The translations under genes and the position numbers were made by a program. A stretch of 45,159 nucleotides of DNA from Streptomyces soli (GTDB taxonomy: Bacteria > Actinomycetota > Actinomycetes > Streptomycetales > Streptomycetaceae), in NCBI RefSeq assembly GCF_003999195.1, contig NZ_RJVR01000359.1:1-45159 (forward strand), written 5' to 3'. Each line of letters opens with the position of its first letter. The stretch's first letter is position 1. The notes beneath the pieces are model-generated. The model saw only the letters and a program-made list of their open reading frames with translations, made no database searches and was not told the DNA's origin. Positions 7,779-14,522 of the stretch are shown here, piece by piece.

Positions 7779-9432
7779 GGTTGACCGATCGCGTGATGCC
7801 GGTGGCGATGGTGGTGGCGAGGATCCAGCCGGCGGCGGTGAGGACGTAGCCGACCCATTGGGTGCCGGGGGTGGGGGTGAAGGCGGAGCCCTGGCCGAAG
7901 CTGACGACAGGGAGGAGGTGGTCGAGGGTGAAGACGACCGGGTTGAAGGTCTCCGGGCCGGCGGGGTCGTTGCGTATGGGCTGGTGGAGGGAGAAGACCA
8001 CGGAGCCGGCTGCCAGGAGGCCGAGGAGCCAGAGGGGGGCGCGGGTCGGGCGGTAGCCGTAGCCGACGGTGGAGTCCTGGACGGCGCCCCAGAGGCGGGC
8101 GTACCAGGGGAGTATGCGATGGCGGGCGCGTTCCTTGGCGAGGAGGACGGTGCGGGCCTCGTTCTCGTGGCCGAGGGTGCGGTAGGCGAGGGCAAGTTGC
8201 TCGAAGGGCTGGGGAGCGTAGCCGGAGCGGTCGTGGGTCAGCCAGCGGAGCCGCTCGGGGGCGGGGAGCGGGCTCTCGAAGCGGTCGTAGCGCAGGCCGT
8301 CCAGGCGCAGGTCCGCCGGCCAGGTCTCCGGGTCGTCCCGGATGACGCCGAGCGAGGCGTGCCGGAGGTCGACGCAGCCCTCGGGGGCGTCGGTGGTGCG
8401 CAGGTCGGTCTCCCTGGCCTGGGTCTGCCACAGGCGCAGGACGGTCCGGCCGGGGCCGGCGGTCAGCCGTGCGTCGCGCAGATTCAGCTCGCCGCCGACC
8501 CGTACGGCCGTGAGCGCGGTACGGCCTTCGGCCTCGAAGCCGCCGGTGAGGTGCAGGCTCCCGGCGACCTCCAGGCCGTACGCACGCAGCGCCGTGCCGC
8601 CGGGGTTGCTGAGCCGGGCGCCCCAAAGGCGTACGCCGCCCGCGACAGTCGCGCCGGGAAGCCGCAACTCACCTTCCGTACGCATGCCGTTGCCGATGAT
8701 GTCGCCCTCGACCCGCATACGGGATCCTGCCAGGGCGGTGCCGCCGGGGTTGGACAGCCGCGCGCCGGTCATGTCGAGGTCGCCGCCGACCTGTGCGCCG
8801 CGCAGGACCACCTCGCCGCCCTCGGCGGTGAAGCCGTCGCGCAGCCAGATGTGGTCCTCGACCCGGACCCGGTTGGCCGCGAGAGCCGGGCTGTCGGTCG
8901 CGCCGAACAGCCGGGCGCCATCCAGCTGGAGGATGCCGGTGATGTGGGCGGCGTCGAGCCGGAGCAGGCCGGTGAACCGGGAATCGTTGAAGCGGGCGTT
9001 GCCGTCGATGGAGGCGTTGGCCGCGTTGAGGCGGACCAGGTGACACCGCTTGACGCTGAGCTGGCGCGTCCGGGCGCCGTAGAGGCTGATCGGGTCCGCG
9101 AAGTAGCAGCCCTTGAAGGTGAGGCGGTACGGGATCTCGGAATAGTCGAGGTCGAGCCCACCGTCGACCCGGACCCCGGTGAGCCTCAGCGCCGGCACCC
9201 GGCCGGGGACGGGATCACCCGGGCCGCCCCCGAGCAGCAGCAGCGCCAGCACGGCGGCCCGGACCGTGCGCGCCGGGCCCCAGTCGGCGCTGTTGGCCGG
9301 GTCGTCGACCTCCGGATCACAGGCTCGGAGGTCGACCTCCTCGCCCCGCGCGAAGGCGTCCCGTATCTGTCGTTCCGTCGGAGTCAGATCCTCTTCCCGC
9401 ACACGGGGAAGGGTATCCGCCGTACGGATCAA
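7771..9432 (-). CDS. Pentapeptide-like/beta-helix membrane protein
   Basis: A 553-residue protein. Residues of about 80-370 are built of irregular repeats with LxLxGxxVxGxLxLxGA-like periodicity (LRLDAAHITGILQLDGARL, VGGDLDMTGARLSNPGGTAL), fitting a right-handed beta-helix such as pentapeptide-repeat proteins. The C-terminus has two or three transmembrane helices (about 465-485 and 525-545) with a loop containing a possible pore-like VVSFGQGSAF segment. Similar streptomycete proteins are often labelled oxidoreductase, but no cofactor motif is visible. The start is TTG 9432, preceded by GAAGG; a GTG ten codons inside is possible. It is followed, with overlap, by the CPCC-type gene. Function unknown. 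Confidence 0.7.
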   Translation of the reverse strand: MIRTADTLPRVREEDLTPTERQIRDAFARGEEVDLRACDPEVDDPANSADWGPARTVRAAVLALLLLGGGPGDPVPGRVPALRLTGVRVDGGLDLDYSEIPYRLTFKGCYFADPISLYGARTRQLSVKRCHLVRLNAANASIDGNARFNDSRFTGLLRLDAAHITGILQLDGARLFGATDSPALAANRVRVEDHIWLRDGFTAEGGEVVLRGAQVGGDLDMTGARLSNPGGTALAGSRMRVEGDIIGNGMRTEGELRLPGATVAGGVRLWGARLSNPGGTALRAYGLEVAGSLHLTGGFEAEGRTALTAVRVGGELNLRDARLTAGPGRTVLRLWQTQARETDLRTTDAPEGCVDLRHASLGVIRDDPETWPADLRLDGLRYDRFESPLPAPERLRWLTHDRSGYAPQPFEQLALAYRTLGHENEARTVLLAKERARHRILPWYARLWGAVQDSTVGYGYRPTRAPLWLLGLLAAGSVVFSLHQPIRNDPAGPETFNPVVFTLDHLLPVVSFGQGSAFTPTPGTQWVGYVLTAAGWILATTIATGITRSVNRA

Positions 9433-9503
9433 CCAACCTTCGCCAGCGGGCTCTTGGCACCGCTCGCGGCGAAGTAGAGCAGCCCGGAGACGATGACGCC
9501 GGC
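9429..9503 (-). pseudogene. C-terminal remnant of a membrane transporter (24 codons)
   Basis: Directly upstream of the beta-helix protein gene, the minus strand encodes VIVSGLLYFAASGAKSPLAKVG and a stop that overlaps the TTG start of that gene. The segment looks like the last transmembrane helix and tail of a permease (the V-SGLLY pattern is common in NCS1-type nucleobase transporters), but no upstream part exists: the preceding DNA is the PP2C remnant on the other strand. Assignment is tentative. Confidence 0.35.
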
Positions 9504-9801
9504 GCCCCCGCCAGCAGCGCCGCCATCGAGGCGTTGAAGGAGCTGGAGACCGACACCCTCCCCGCCGGCGAACTCCTCAACGTCCTCCAGGACGCGGTCC
9601 GCCGCGCCGGGCAGGCCGTCCAGGACCTCGACACAGCCGCCGACTCGGGCACGGGCTCGGCCGCCGACTCCGGCACGACGCTCACCGACGACCCCCGACC
9701 GCGAGCAGGCCGTACGGGACCTCGTCGGCCTGGCCAACCAGGTCGGCGGCCCGGACAACGTGACGTGTGTGGTGGCCGATGTGGTGGAGCCGGGGCTCTA
9801 G
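9489..9801 (+). pseudogene. PP2C-type protein phosphatase remnant, internally deleted
   Basis: Two PP2C pieces lie back to back in different frames. The first (9489-9686) reads APASSAAIEALKELETDTLP, then VLQDAVRRAGQAVQDLD and SGTTLT, corresponding to the segment between the first metal site and the GMGTTLTA motif of PP2C phosphatases. The second (9694-9801, another frame) reads PDREQAVRDLVGLANQVGG followed by PDNVTCVVADV, the canonical PP2C C-terminus. The N-terminus and the roughly 100-residue middle with the catalytic Asp residues are missing. The gene is therefore dead. Its stop overlaps the stop of the convergent GNAT gene. Confidence 0.7.
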
Positions 9802-10352
9802 GTACGGCTGTGGCTCCACGTCTCGTACGGCTCGGAGGACCCGCCGGAGGACCCGCCGGCGGCCAGGGGCCCCTCCGAACCCTCGGCCCGCGTCCAGCCC
9901 CAAGAGCGGTAAGCCGCCAGCGCCGGGGCGTTCGTCGGCTGCACGCGGGCCGTGGCGAGCGCGGCGCCGGCGCGGGTGAGGAGTTGCTCCAGGAGCCGGG
10001 TCGCGACCCGGCGACGGCGGTGGGAGGGGAGCACCATGACCTCCACGACGGTGAAGACCTGGCCGTCGGAGGTGAGGTCCTCATGCCCCGGCCAGGAGGA
10101 GTCACCGCGGTCGGTACGGAAGCCGCAGACGCACCCCACGACGGCGCCCGCCTCGCTGGCGATCATCATGTCGAAGCCGGGGTGCTGGACGTAGTCGGCG
10201 AAGCGCCACAGGAAGTCCTGGCGGTCGTTGAATTCCGTAACTGAACCGCCCCCGTAAGCCTCGACGTACAGGTCCGCGAAGGCCTCGCGCTGCTGCTCCG
10301 CCTGCCACCTGCTGAGATGCCGCAGGAACACCGTGTCCGCCATGTGTCTCAT
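9798..10352 (-). CDS. GNAT family N-acetyltransferase
   Basis: A 184-residue GNAT-fold acetyltransferase, which transfers acetyl from acetyl-CoA to an amine. Motif A is seen at VEVMVLPSHRRRRVATRLLE (the R/Q-x-x-G/R-x-A acetyl-CoA loop) and motif B at QPTNAPALAAYRSWGW. An N-terminal receptor-like segment FADLYVEAYGGG precedes it. The C-terminus ends in a Gly/Ser tail. Start ATG 10352 or ATG 10343 are both possible, the latter having GAGA just upstream. The substrate cannot be predicted. It is monocistronic and divergent from the cold-shock gene. Confidence 0.8.
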   Translation of the reverse strand: MRHMADTVFLRHLSRWQAEQQREAFADLYVEAYGGGSVTEFNDRQDFLWRFADYVQHPGFDMMIASEAGAVVGCVCGFRTDRGDSSWPGHEDLTSDGQVFTVVEVMVLPSHRRRRVATRLLEQLLTRAGAALATARVQPTNAPALAAYRSWGWTRAEGSEGPLAAGGSSGGSSEPYETWSHSRT

Positions 10353-10510
10353 CGTGACACCGCGCGAGGATCCGGGAAATACCGCGTGGTGAGGTACGGT
10401 GTGGGCAGTATGAGCTGCGGTGACGCGCGCCCCTGCCGTAAATCTCCCGCTTCGATGAGATCTGTGCTAGCTTCGCGTCAGTTGCAGTTTTGGTACCCAT
10501 GATTTCTGTG
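10353..10510 (+). promoter_or_regulatory. Promoter and upstream part of the csp leader
   Basis: The gene-free stretch before the cold-shock gene is 287 bp (10353-10639). A TGTGCTAGCTT sequence near 10465-10475 fits an extended -10 box (TG-n-TAnnnT), without a good -35. If used, the csp mRNA would have a leader of about 150 nt, as is usual for cold-shock genes. Promoter position is inferred only. Confidence 0.35.
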
Positions 10511-10553
10511 TGCGCCTGACGGGATGTGACCCTCGGGCGCATTTTCGTTTTTA
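10511..10553 (+). promoter_or_regulatory. Stem-loop with T-rich tail in the csp leader (possible attenuator)
   Basis: TGCGCCTGA (10511-10519) pairs with TCGGGCGCA (10533-10541), with a further GGG/CCC pairing inside and an ATGTGA loop. It is followed at once by TTTTCGTTTTTA. This is the form of an intrinsic terminator, placed about 90 nt before the csp start codon. It may act as an attenuator or a temperature-sensitive structure in the leader, or end a short upstream transcript. Confidence 0.5.
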
Positions 10554-10639
10554 CGGCCGTCCGGATGGGGTCAATGCGGCGACGCGGAAATGCACGAGGT
10601 GTGTATTTCCGGCAATGCCCCTATCAGAGGAGATTGACA

Positions 10640-10843
10640 ATGGCTACTGGCACCGTGAAGTGGTTCAACGCGGAAAAGGGCTTCGGCTTCATCGAGCAGG
10701 ACGGCGGCGGCGCCGACGTCTTCGCCCACTACTCGAACATCGCCACCTCCGGCTTCCGTGAGCTGCAGGAGGGCCAGAAGGTGTCGTTCGACGTCACGCA
10801 GGGCCAGAAGGGCCCGCAGGCCGAGAACATCATTCCGGTCTGA
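10640..10843 (+). CDS. Cold-shock protein, CspA family
   Basis: A 67-residue single cold-shock domain, an RNA chaperone that melts mRNA structure and binds single-stranded nucleic acids. The RNP1 motif KGFGFI and RNP2-like VFAHY are intact and the length is the family norm; it starts MATGTVKWFNAEKGFGFIEQ. ATG 10640 follows AGAGGAGA at good spacing; a longer in-frame reading upstream is leader, not protein. It is followed by a perfect 15-bp terminator and preceded by a structured leader, so it is transcribed alone. Genes of this type are multicopy in Streptomyces and often constitutive. Confidence 0.95.
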   Translation: MATGTVKWFNAEKGFGFIEQDGGGADVFAHYSNIATSGFRELQEGQKVSFDVTQGQKGPQAENIIPV

Positions 10844-10865
10844 TCCGGGACGAAGCATCACCTGG

Positions 10866-10900
10866 CCGGGGGCCCGCACCACGACGGTGCGGGCCCCCGG
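10866..10900 (+). terminator. Terminator of the csp gene
   Basis: A perfect 15-bp stem, CCGGGGGCCCGCACC / GGTGCGGGCCCCCGG, with loop ACGAC, begins 23 bp after the csp stop. It is followed only by TTT, as common for streptomycete terminators. Confidence 0.85.
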
Positions 10901-10988
10901 TTTCGCTGCCTGCGCGGCTACCTTCGCCCGCCGTTCCGTGAGAGTCTGGCGACACTGGCCCCGCCCACCTACCCCTTGCTGAGGCATG

Positions 10989-11246
10989 ATGCGCGTCACC
11001 ATCGCCCGCCGACACTTCTACATCCACGCGATCGAGGTGGAACAGGCGATGAGCGGGGTCACTCCCGAGCCCGTCTCCGGTGCCTCGATCAAGATTGGCG
11101 GGGTCACCTACCCCCCGATGCAGGTCGGCGCCGTTGTGACCCGCCAGGACCGTCGCGACTTCAGCGCGGGCGAGGTCATCCGGGCGATGCGTGCTCTGGG
11201 CTTCACCTGCGAGACCGGTGCCAACAGCAATTCCGGCGGTATCTGA
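10989..11246 (+). CDS. Conserved hypothetical protein (streptomycete type)
   Basis: An 85-residue protein starting MRVTIARRHFYIHAIEVEQA, with IKIGGVTYPPMQVGAVVTRQ, a DFSAGEVIRAMRALGF helix and a C-terminal GANSNSGGI. It has no signal peptide or membrane segment. Such proteins are common in Streptomyces genomes but I know of no function. ATG 10989 is preferred over the adjacent ATG 10986 because of spacing to GAGG at 10981-10984. It precedes the Nudix gene in the same direction. Confidence 0.7.
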   Translation: MRVTIARRHFYIHAIEVEQAMSGVTPEPVSGASIKIGGVTYPPMQVGAVVTRQDRRDFSAGEVIRAMRALGFTCETGANSNSGGI

Positions 11247-11278
11247 ACGTTGTCAGTGGCGCCCGGCATCATGGGGTG

Positions 11279-11782
11279 ATGCCGCCGCCCCGCCCGCACG
11301 ACCCGCTCCGCTCCCTGAGCCCGGCGACCGAGTCGATGACGCTGCTCGTCGCCGCCGTGATCGTCCACGACCGCGAGAACGACCGCGTCGTCCTCATCCA
11401 GCGCGGCCCCGAGGCCAAGTTCGCCCAGGGCCTGTGGGATCTTCCCTCCGGCAAGGCCGACCCGGGCGAACCCGTCACCGCGACCGCCGTACGCGAGCTG
11501 CGCGAGGAGACCGGCATCGTCGTCGATCCGGCCTCCCTCCGCCTCGCCCAGCTCATCCACGGCGCCTGGGGCGTCGAGTCCCCCAACGGTTTCCTCACCG
11601 TCGTCTTCGCCACCCACGAGTGGTCCGGCGAGCCTCGCAACACCGAACCGGCCAAGCACTCCCATGTCGGCTGGGTCGATGTCGACGCCATCCCCGAAGC
11701 CTTCGTCCCAAGCACGTCGAACGCCCTCGCCCACTACCTGGCCGGCGCCTCGAAGGTGCTGCTTCACGGATGGGACGGCTGA
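11279..11782 (+). CDS. Nudix hydrolase
   Basis: A 167-residue Nudix pyrophosphohydrolase that cleaves nucleoside diphosphates linked to another moiety. The Nudix box is complete: GKADPGEPVTATAVRELREE followed by TGI, matching Gx5Ex7REUxEExGU, so metal binding and catalysis should be intact. LIQRGPEAKFAQGLWDLPSG precedes it, as in MutT-like family members. The C-terminal half (VDVDAIPEAFVPSTSNALAHYL) fits the family end. The start is uncertain: ATG 11279 has a weak GGGG; GTG 11276 and ATG 11337 are alternatives. Substrate unknown. Confidence 0.85.
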   Translation: MPPPRPHDPLRSLSPATESMTLLVAAVIVHDRENDRVVLIQRGPEAKFAQGLWDLPSGKADPGEPVTATAVRELREETGIVVDPASLRLAQLIHGAWGVESPNGFLTVVFATHEWSGEPRNTEPAKHSHVGWVDVDAIPEAFVPSTSNALAHYLAGASKVLLHGWDG

Positions 11783-11812
11783 CGGATTTTCTGAGTAGTA
11801 GGGTCGCCGACC

Positions 11813-12103
11813 GTGGACTACATACTGCCTCTGCTGGCCATCTCCCTCTTCGCGTACGGACTGACGGTCTCGGCCATGGAGAGCAAGATCAAGCGCGTGG
11901 AGCGCAAGCTGGATCTGCTGCTGCAACATCTCGGTGCCGACGAGCCGACGCCCGCCGGGCTGGAGCGGGTGCGCGAGCAGCTGCGGCAGGGCCGGCAGAT
12001 CCAGGCCATCAAGATCTACCGTGAGCTGACGGGCGCGGGTCTGAAGGAGGCCAAGGAAGCAGTCGACCGGCTGGACGGTCAGGGCGGCGCCGAACGGCCT
12101 TGA
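11813..12103 (+). CDS. Membrane-anchored ribosomal L7/L12 C-terminal-like domain protein
   Basis: A 96-residue protein with one N-terminal transmembrane helix (ILPLLAISLFAYGLTVSAM), a charged helix KIKRVERKLDLLLQHLG, and a C-terminal segment IKIYRELTGAGLKEAKEAVD. The latter is the signature of the L7/L12 C-terminal domain. Membrane-tethered L7/L12-like proteins are common in Streptomyces; their role is unknown and they are not true ribosomal stalk proteins. The start is GTG 11813. It lies 30 bp after the Nudix gene and may be co-transcribed. Confidence 0.75.
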   Translation: MDYILPLLAISLFAYGLTVSAMESKIKRVERKLDLLLQHLGADEPTPAGLERVREQLRQGRQIQAIKIYRELTGAGLKEAKEAVDRLDGQGGAERP

Positions 12104-12254
12104 CGGGCGCGCTCGTTGAAGGGGCTCCTTGAAGGCGCTCATCGAAGGGCCTCTTTGCAGGCGCACCTGAACGCCCCGGCATGGCCATCCGTATCCCTCA
12201 CCGACCGGGATCGTCACGCACCCCCGCCGAGATCGAGATCGTGAGGACCAGCCG

Positions 12255-12656
12255 ATGACCACCGCTCACTCCAGCCTCTCCTCCCTCCAGGCCCTCCCCG
12301 ACGGGGAAGCCGAGCTCCAACTGGTCGTCCACCTGCGCTGGGAGGATCTCGCCGCCCTCGGCCGCGAGGCCAGCCGGCTCGCGGTACGCATGCAACGCCC
12401 CGTCGGCCTCGACGAGGCCGCCACCCACCACCTCCGCAGCCGCCTCGCCGCCCCACCGGCCCCGGCCCCCGCCCCGGAACCGGCGGCGCCGACCGCCGCA
12501 CCGATCGCCATCACCGCAGGTCACACCGCCGGTCATGCCCAGCAGGCGCAGCAACCCGTCTCCACCGGCGCGCACGCGGCCGTCGCCGAGCACTCCGCGC
12601 GCGTGTCGTCGCTCGCCGGCCGCGCCCAGCAGGACCAGACCCCGGCGGCAGGCTGA
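12255..12656 (+). CDS. Hypothetical protein with Ala/Pro-rich C-terminal half
   Basis: A 133-residue protein. The N-terminal 75 residues look folded (ELQLVVHLRWEDLAALGREA, then PVGLDEAATHHLRSRL), while the rest is a low-complexity Ala/Pro/Gln stretch. The ATG is preceded by GTGAGGACC. I do not recognise the family. Its 3' end abuts a truncated histidine phosphatase on the opposite strand, so this gene may have arrived or been retained through the rearrangement that broke the phosphatase. Confidence 0.6.
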   Translation: MTTAHSSLSSLQALPDGEAELQLVVHLRWEDLAALGREASRLAVRMQRPVGLDEAATHHLRSRLAAPPAPAPAPEPAAPTAAPIAITAGHTAGHAQQAQQPVSTGAHAAVAEHSARVSSLAGRAQQDQTPAAG

Positions 12657-12669
12657 TCGGGGGGCCGGT

Positions 12670-12842
12670 GGCGTAGCCCTGGTGACATGCGGCCCGTGGT
12701 GGACGACGGACAGCGGCACCTCCCGCAGCCGCTCGCCGAGCAGGGCGGCATGGCGGCGGCCGGTGTCCGTGAGGCCGCTCTCGTCGGGTAGTGCCTGGCC
12801 GTGGCGGGCGAGATAGAGGTAGCGGGTCGCGTTGCGGGTCAT
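12670..12842 (-). pseudogene. Histidine phosphatase family protein, N-terminal fragment
   Basis: The minus strand from ATG 12842 encodes MTRNATRYLYLARHGQALPD, then LTDTGRRHAALLGERLREVPLS and VVHHGP. This is the N-terminus of a phosphoglycerate mutase-like phosphatase with the catalytic RHG motif. After about 50 codons homology stops (RATPPAPRSA) and the frame runs on antisense to the preceding gene. The second catalytic His and the rest of the fold are absent, so it is a truncated remnant. Confidence 0.65.
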
Positions 12843-12944
12843 GGCATCTGGGACGTCGATCCGCAGGGGCCGGTTGCCGTCGTGGGAGGATTCACCTGCG
12901 ACGATCAGAAGATCAGCAGCCGGTCTGCGGGAGGACGAGCGCCC

Positions 12945-13565
12945 ATGCGCGACGAGACGATCGACAACTTCCTGGAGCGGCTGGCCGCACGCGTGCCCGC
13001 CCCGGGCGGAGGCGCGGCAGCCGCCCTGCACGCGGCGCAGGGCGCGGCGCTGGTGGGCATGGTCGCCCGCTACAGCACCGGCGAGAAGTACGCGCAGCAC
13101 CGCGAGACCGTCGAGCGGATCATCGCCGCGAGCGACGAACTGCGGTCCACCGCACTCCGGTTGGCGGAGGACGACGCGGCGGCCTTCACCGCCGTCACGG
13201 AGGCGTACAAGCTGCCGAAAGCCACCGACGAGGACGCGTCGGCCCGTTCCGCCGCCATCGCCGCCGCGCTGATCGGCGCGGGTCGGCCGCCGGCCGAGGT
13301 GATCGCGGTCGCGGGCCGGGTGGTCGACCTGGCCGCCGAGCTGCTGCCGATCGGCAACCCCAATGTCGTCTCGGATGTGGCCGCCGCCACCGAGGCGGCC
13401 CGCGCCGCCGCGACCACCGCCCGCGTGAACGTCGAGATCAACCTCGGCGGCATCAAGGACGAGCAGGCCCGCGCCGAACTCACCGCCTCGGCGGACGCGG
13501 TGGACGCCATCGCCGCCCGCGCCGAGCGCGTCACGGACGCCGTGCGCAAGGAGATCGCCAAGTGA
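12945..13565 (+). CDS. FTCD_C-type cyclodeaminase/cyclohydrolase (FchA-like)
   Basis: A 206-residue all-helical protein of the formiminotransferase-cyclodeaminase C-terminal family. Stand-alone members such as FchA of clostridia hydrolyse 5,10-methenyl-THF to 10-formyl-THF; others deaminate formimino-THF. The start MRDETIDNFLERLAARVPAP and following GGGAAAALHAAQGAAL are the family signature, with IGNPNVVSDVAAATEAA and INLGGIKD further on. ATG 12945 follows GGGAGG. It overlaps the FolD-like gene by GTGA, so both are made together. This pairing indicates one-carbon folate metabolism and compensates for a missing catalytic Lys in the partner. Confidence 0.85.
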   Translation: MRDETIDNFLERLAARVPAPGGGAAAALHAAQGAALVGMVARYSTGEKYAQHRETVERIIAASDELRSTALRLAEDDAAAFTAVTEAYKLPKATDEDASARSAAIAAALIGAGRPPAEVIAVAGRVVDLAAELLPIGNPNVVSDVAAATEAARAAATTARVNVEINLGGIKDEQARAELTASADAVDAIAARAERVTDAVRKEIAK

Positions 13566-14404
13566 GCGCCCTGGGCCTGTCGGGCAAGGAGCTCGCCGCG
13601 TCGATCCGTACGGAGACCGCCGCCCGCGCCGCCGAGCTGACGGCAGCGGGCCGGCGACCGAAGCTGGCCGTCGTCATCGCCACGGCGGACGAGTCCAGCG
13701 CCTGGTACGTACGCTCCATCGCACGCGCGGCGGAGAAGGCCGGCATCGCCTGCGACCTCGTCGACCTCGGCGCCGACGCGAGCGCGGAGGCCATCCGCGC
13801 CCGGCTGGCCGCGCTCAGCGACGACCCCGCCGTACACGGCATCATCCTGCAGACCCCGCTCCCGGAAGGAGCCGCGCTGGAGGACCTCGCCTCCGCCATC
13901 GCCTTCGAGAAGGACGTGGACGGCGCGAATCCGCTCAGCCTCGGGCGGCTGGCCGCCGGACTCCCCGCCTACGCGCCCGCAACCGCCGAGGCGGTCGTGG
14001 CGATCCTCGACCACCACAAGGTCGAGCTGACCGGCCGCCATGTCGCGGTCGTGGGCCGGTCGACGGTGGTCGGCAAGCCCGCCGCGCACCTGCTGCTCGA
14101 CCGGAACGCCACGGTCACCGTCTGCCACTCGCGTACGGCCGACCTGGCCGCCGTCACGTCGGCCTGCGATGTCGTGGTGGCCGCCGTCGGGCGGGCGGGG
14201 CTGATCACCGCCGCGCATGTGCGCCCGGGGGCGGTCGTGGTCGACGTCGGCACCAATCCGGCGGAGGACGGTGGCCTGGTCGGCGACGTGGACGCGGCAT
14301 CGGTCGCACCTGTGGCGGGCGCGCTGACGCCGGTGCCGGGTGGCGTCGGGCCGGTGACCACGGCTCTGCTGTTGCGGCACACAGTGGGGGCGGCGGCATT
14401 GTAG
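13562..14404 (+). CDS. FolD-like methylenetetrahydrofolate dehydrogenase lacking the cyclohydrolase Lys
   Basis: A 280-residue FolD-family protein. FolD oxidises 5,10-methylene-THF with NADP and then hydrolyses methenyl-THF, in one active site. The dehydrogenase-related features are present: Gln97 (LQTPLP), KDVDG (117-121), the nucleotide loop GRSTVVGKP and the C-terminal TPVPGGVGP. The cyclohydrolase motif Y-x-x-x-K reads YVRSI (Tyr49...Ile53), so the catalytic Lys is replaced by Ile. In other FolD enzymes, mutating this Lys removes cyclohydrolase activity. The usual PCTP segment also reads PATA. GTG 13562 overlaps the FTCD_C stop. I infer a dehydrogenase-only enzyme working with its neighbour, probably not the housekeeping FolD. 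Confidence 0.85.
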   Translation: MSALGLSGKELAASIRTETAARAAELTAAGRRPKLAVVIATADESSAWYVRSIARAAEKAGIACDLVDLGADASAEAIRARLAALSDDPAVHGIILQTPLPEGAALEDLASAIAFEKDVDGANPLSLGRLAAGLPAYAPATAEAVVAILDHHKVELTGRHVAVVGRSTVVGKPAAHLLLDRNATVTVCHSRTADLAAVTSACDVVVAAVGRAGLITAAHVRPGAVVVDVGTNPAEDGGLVGDVDAASVAPVAGALTPVPGGVGPVTTALLLRHTVGAAAL

Positions 14405-14522
14405 TGGCGCCACCGTAGTTGTGTGGACCGTGTGAAAGCAGAGGCCGACGAGACTGTCAGTTCCCACATTCGTATGGCAGTCTCATTTTCGTCGTCATCC
14501 TTACGACCGAAGAGAAGACCCT

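Noticed and set aside
10526..10639. N-terminal extension of the cold-shock protein
   Set aside because: The frame is open, but the normal 67-aa protein starts at 10640 behind a good ribosome-binding site and the upstream sequence does not resemble protein.
12104..12254. Repeated TTGAAGG-like units
   Set aside because: The units (TTGAAGGGGCT, TTGAAGGCGCT, TCGAAGGGCCT) are short and diverged; no function or palindrome is evident.
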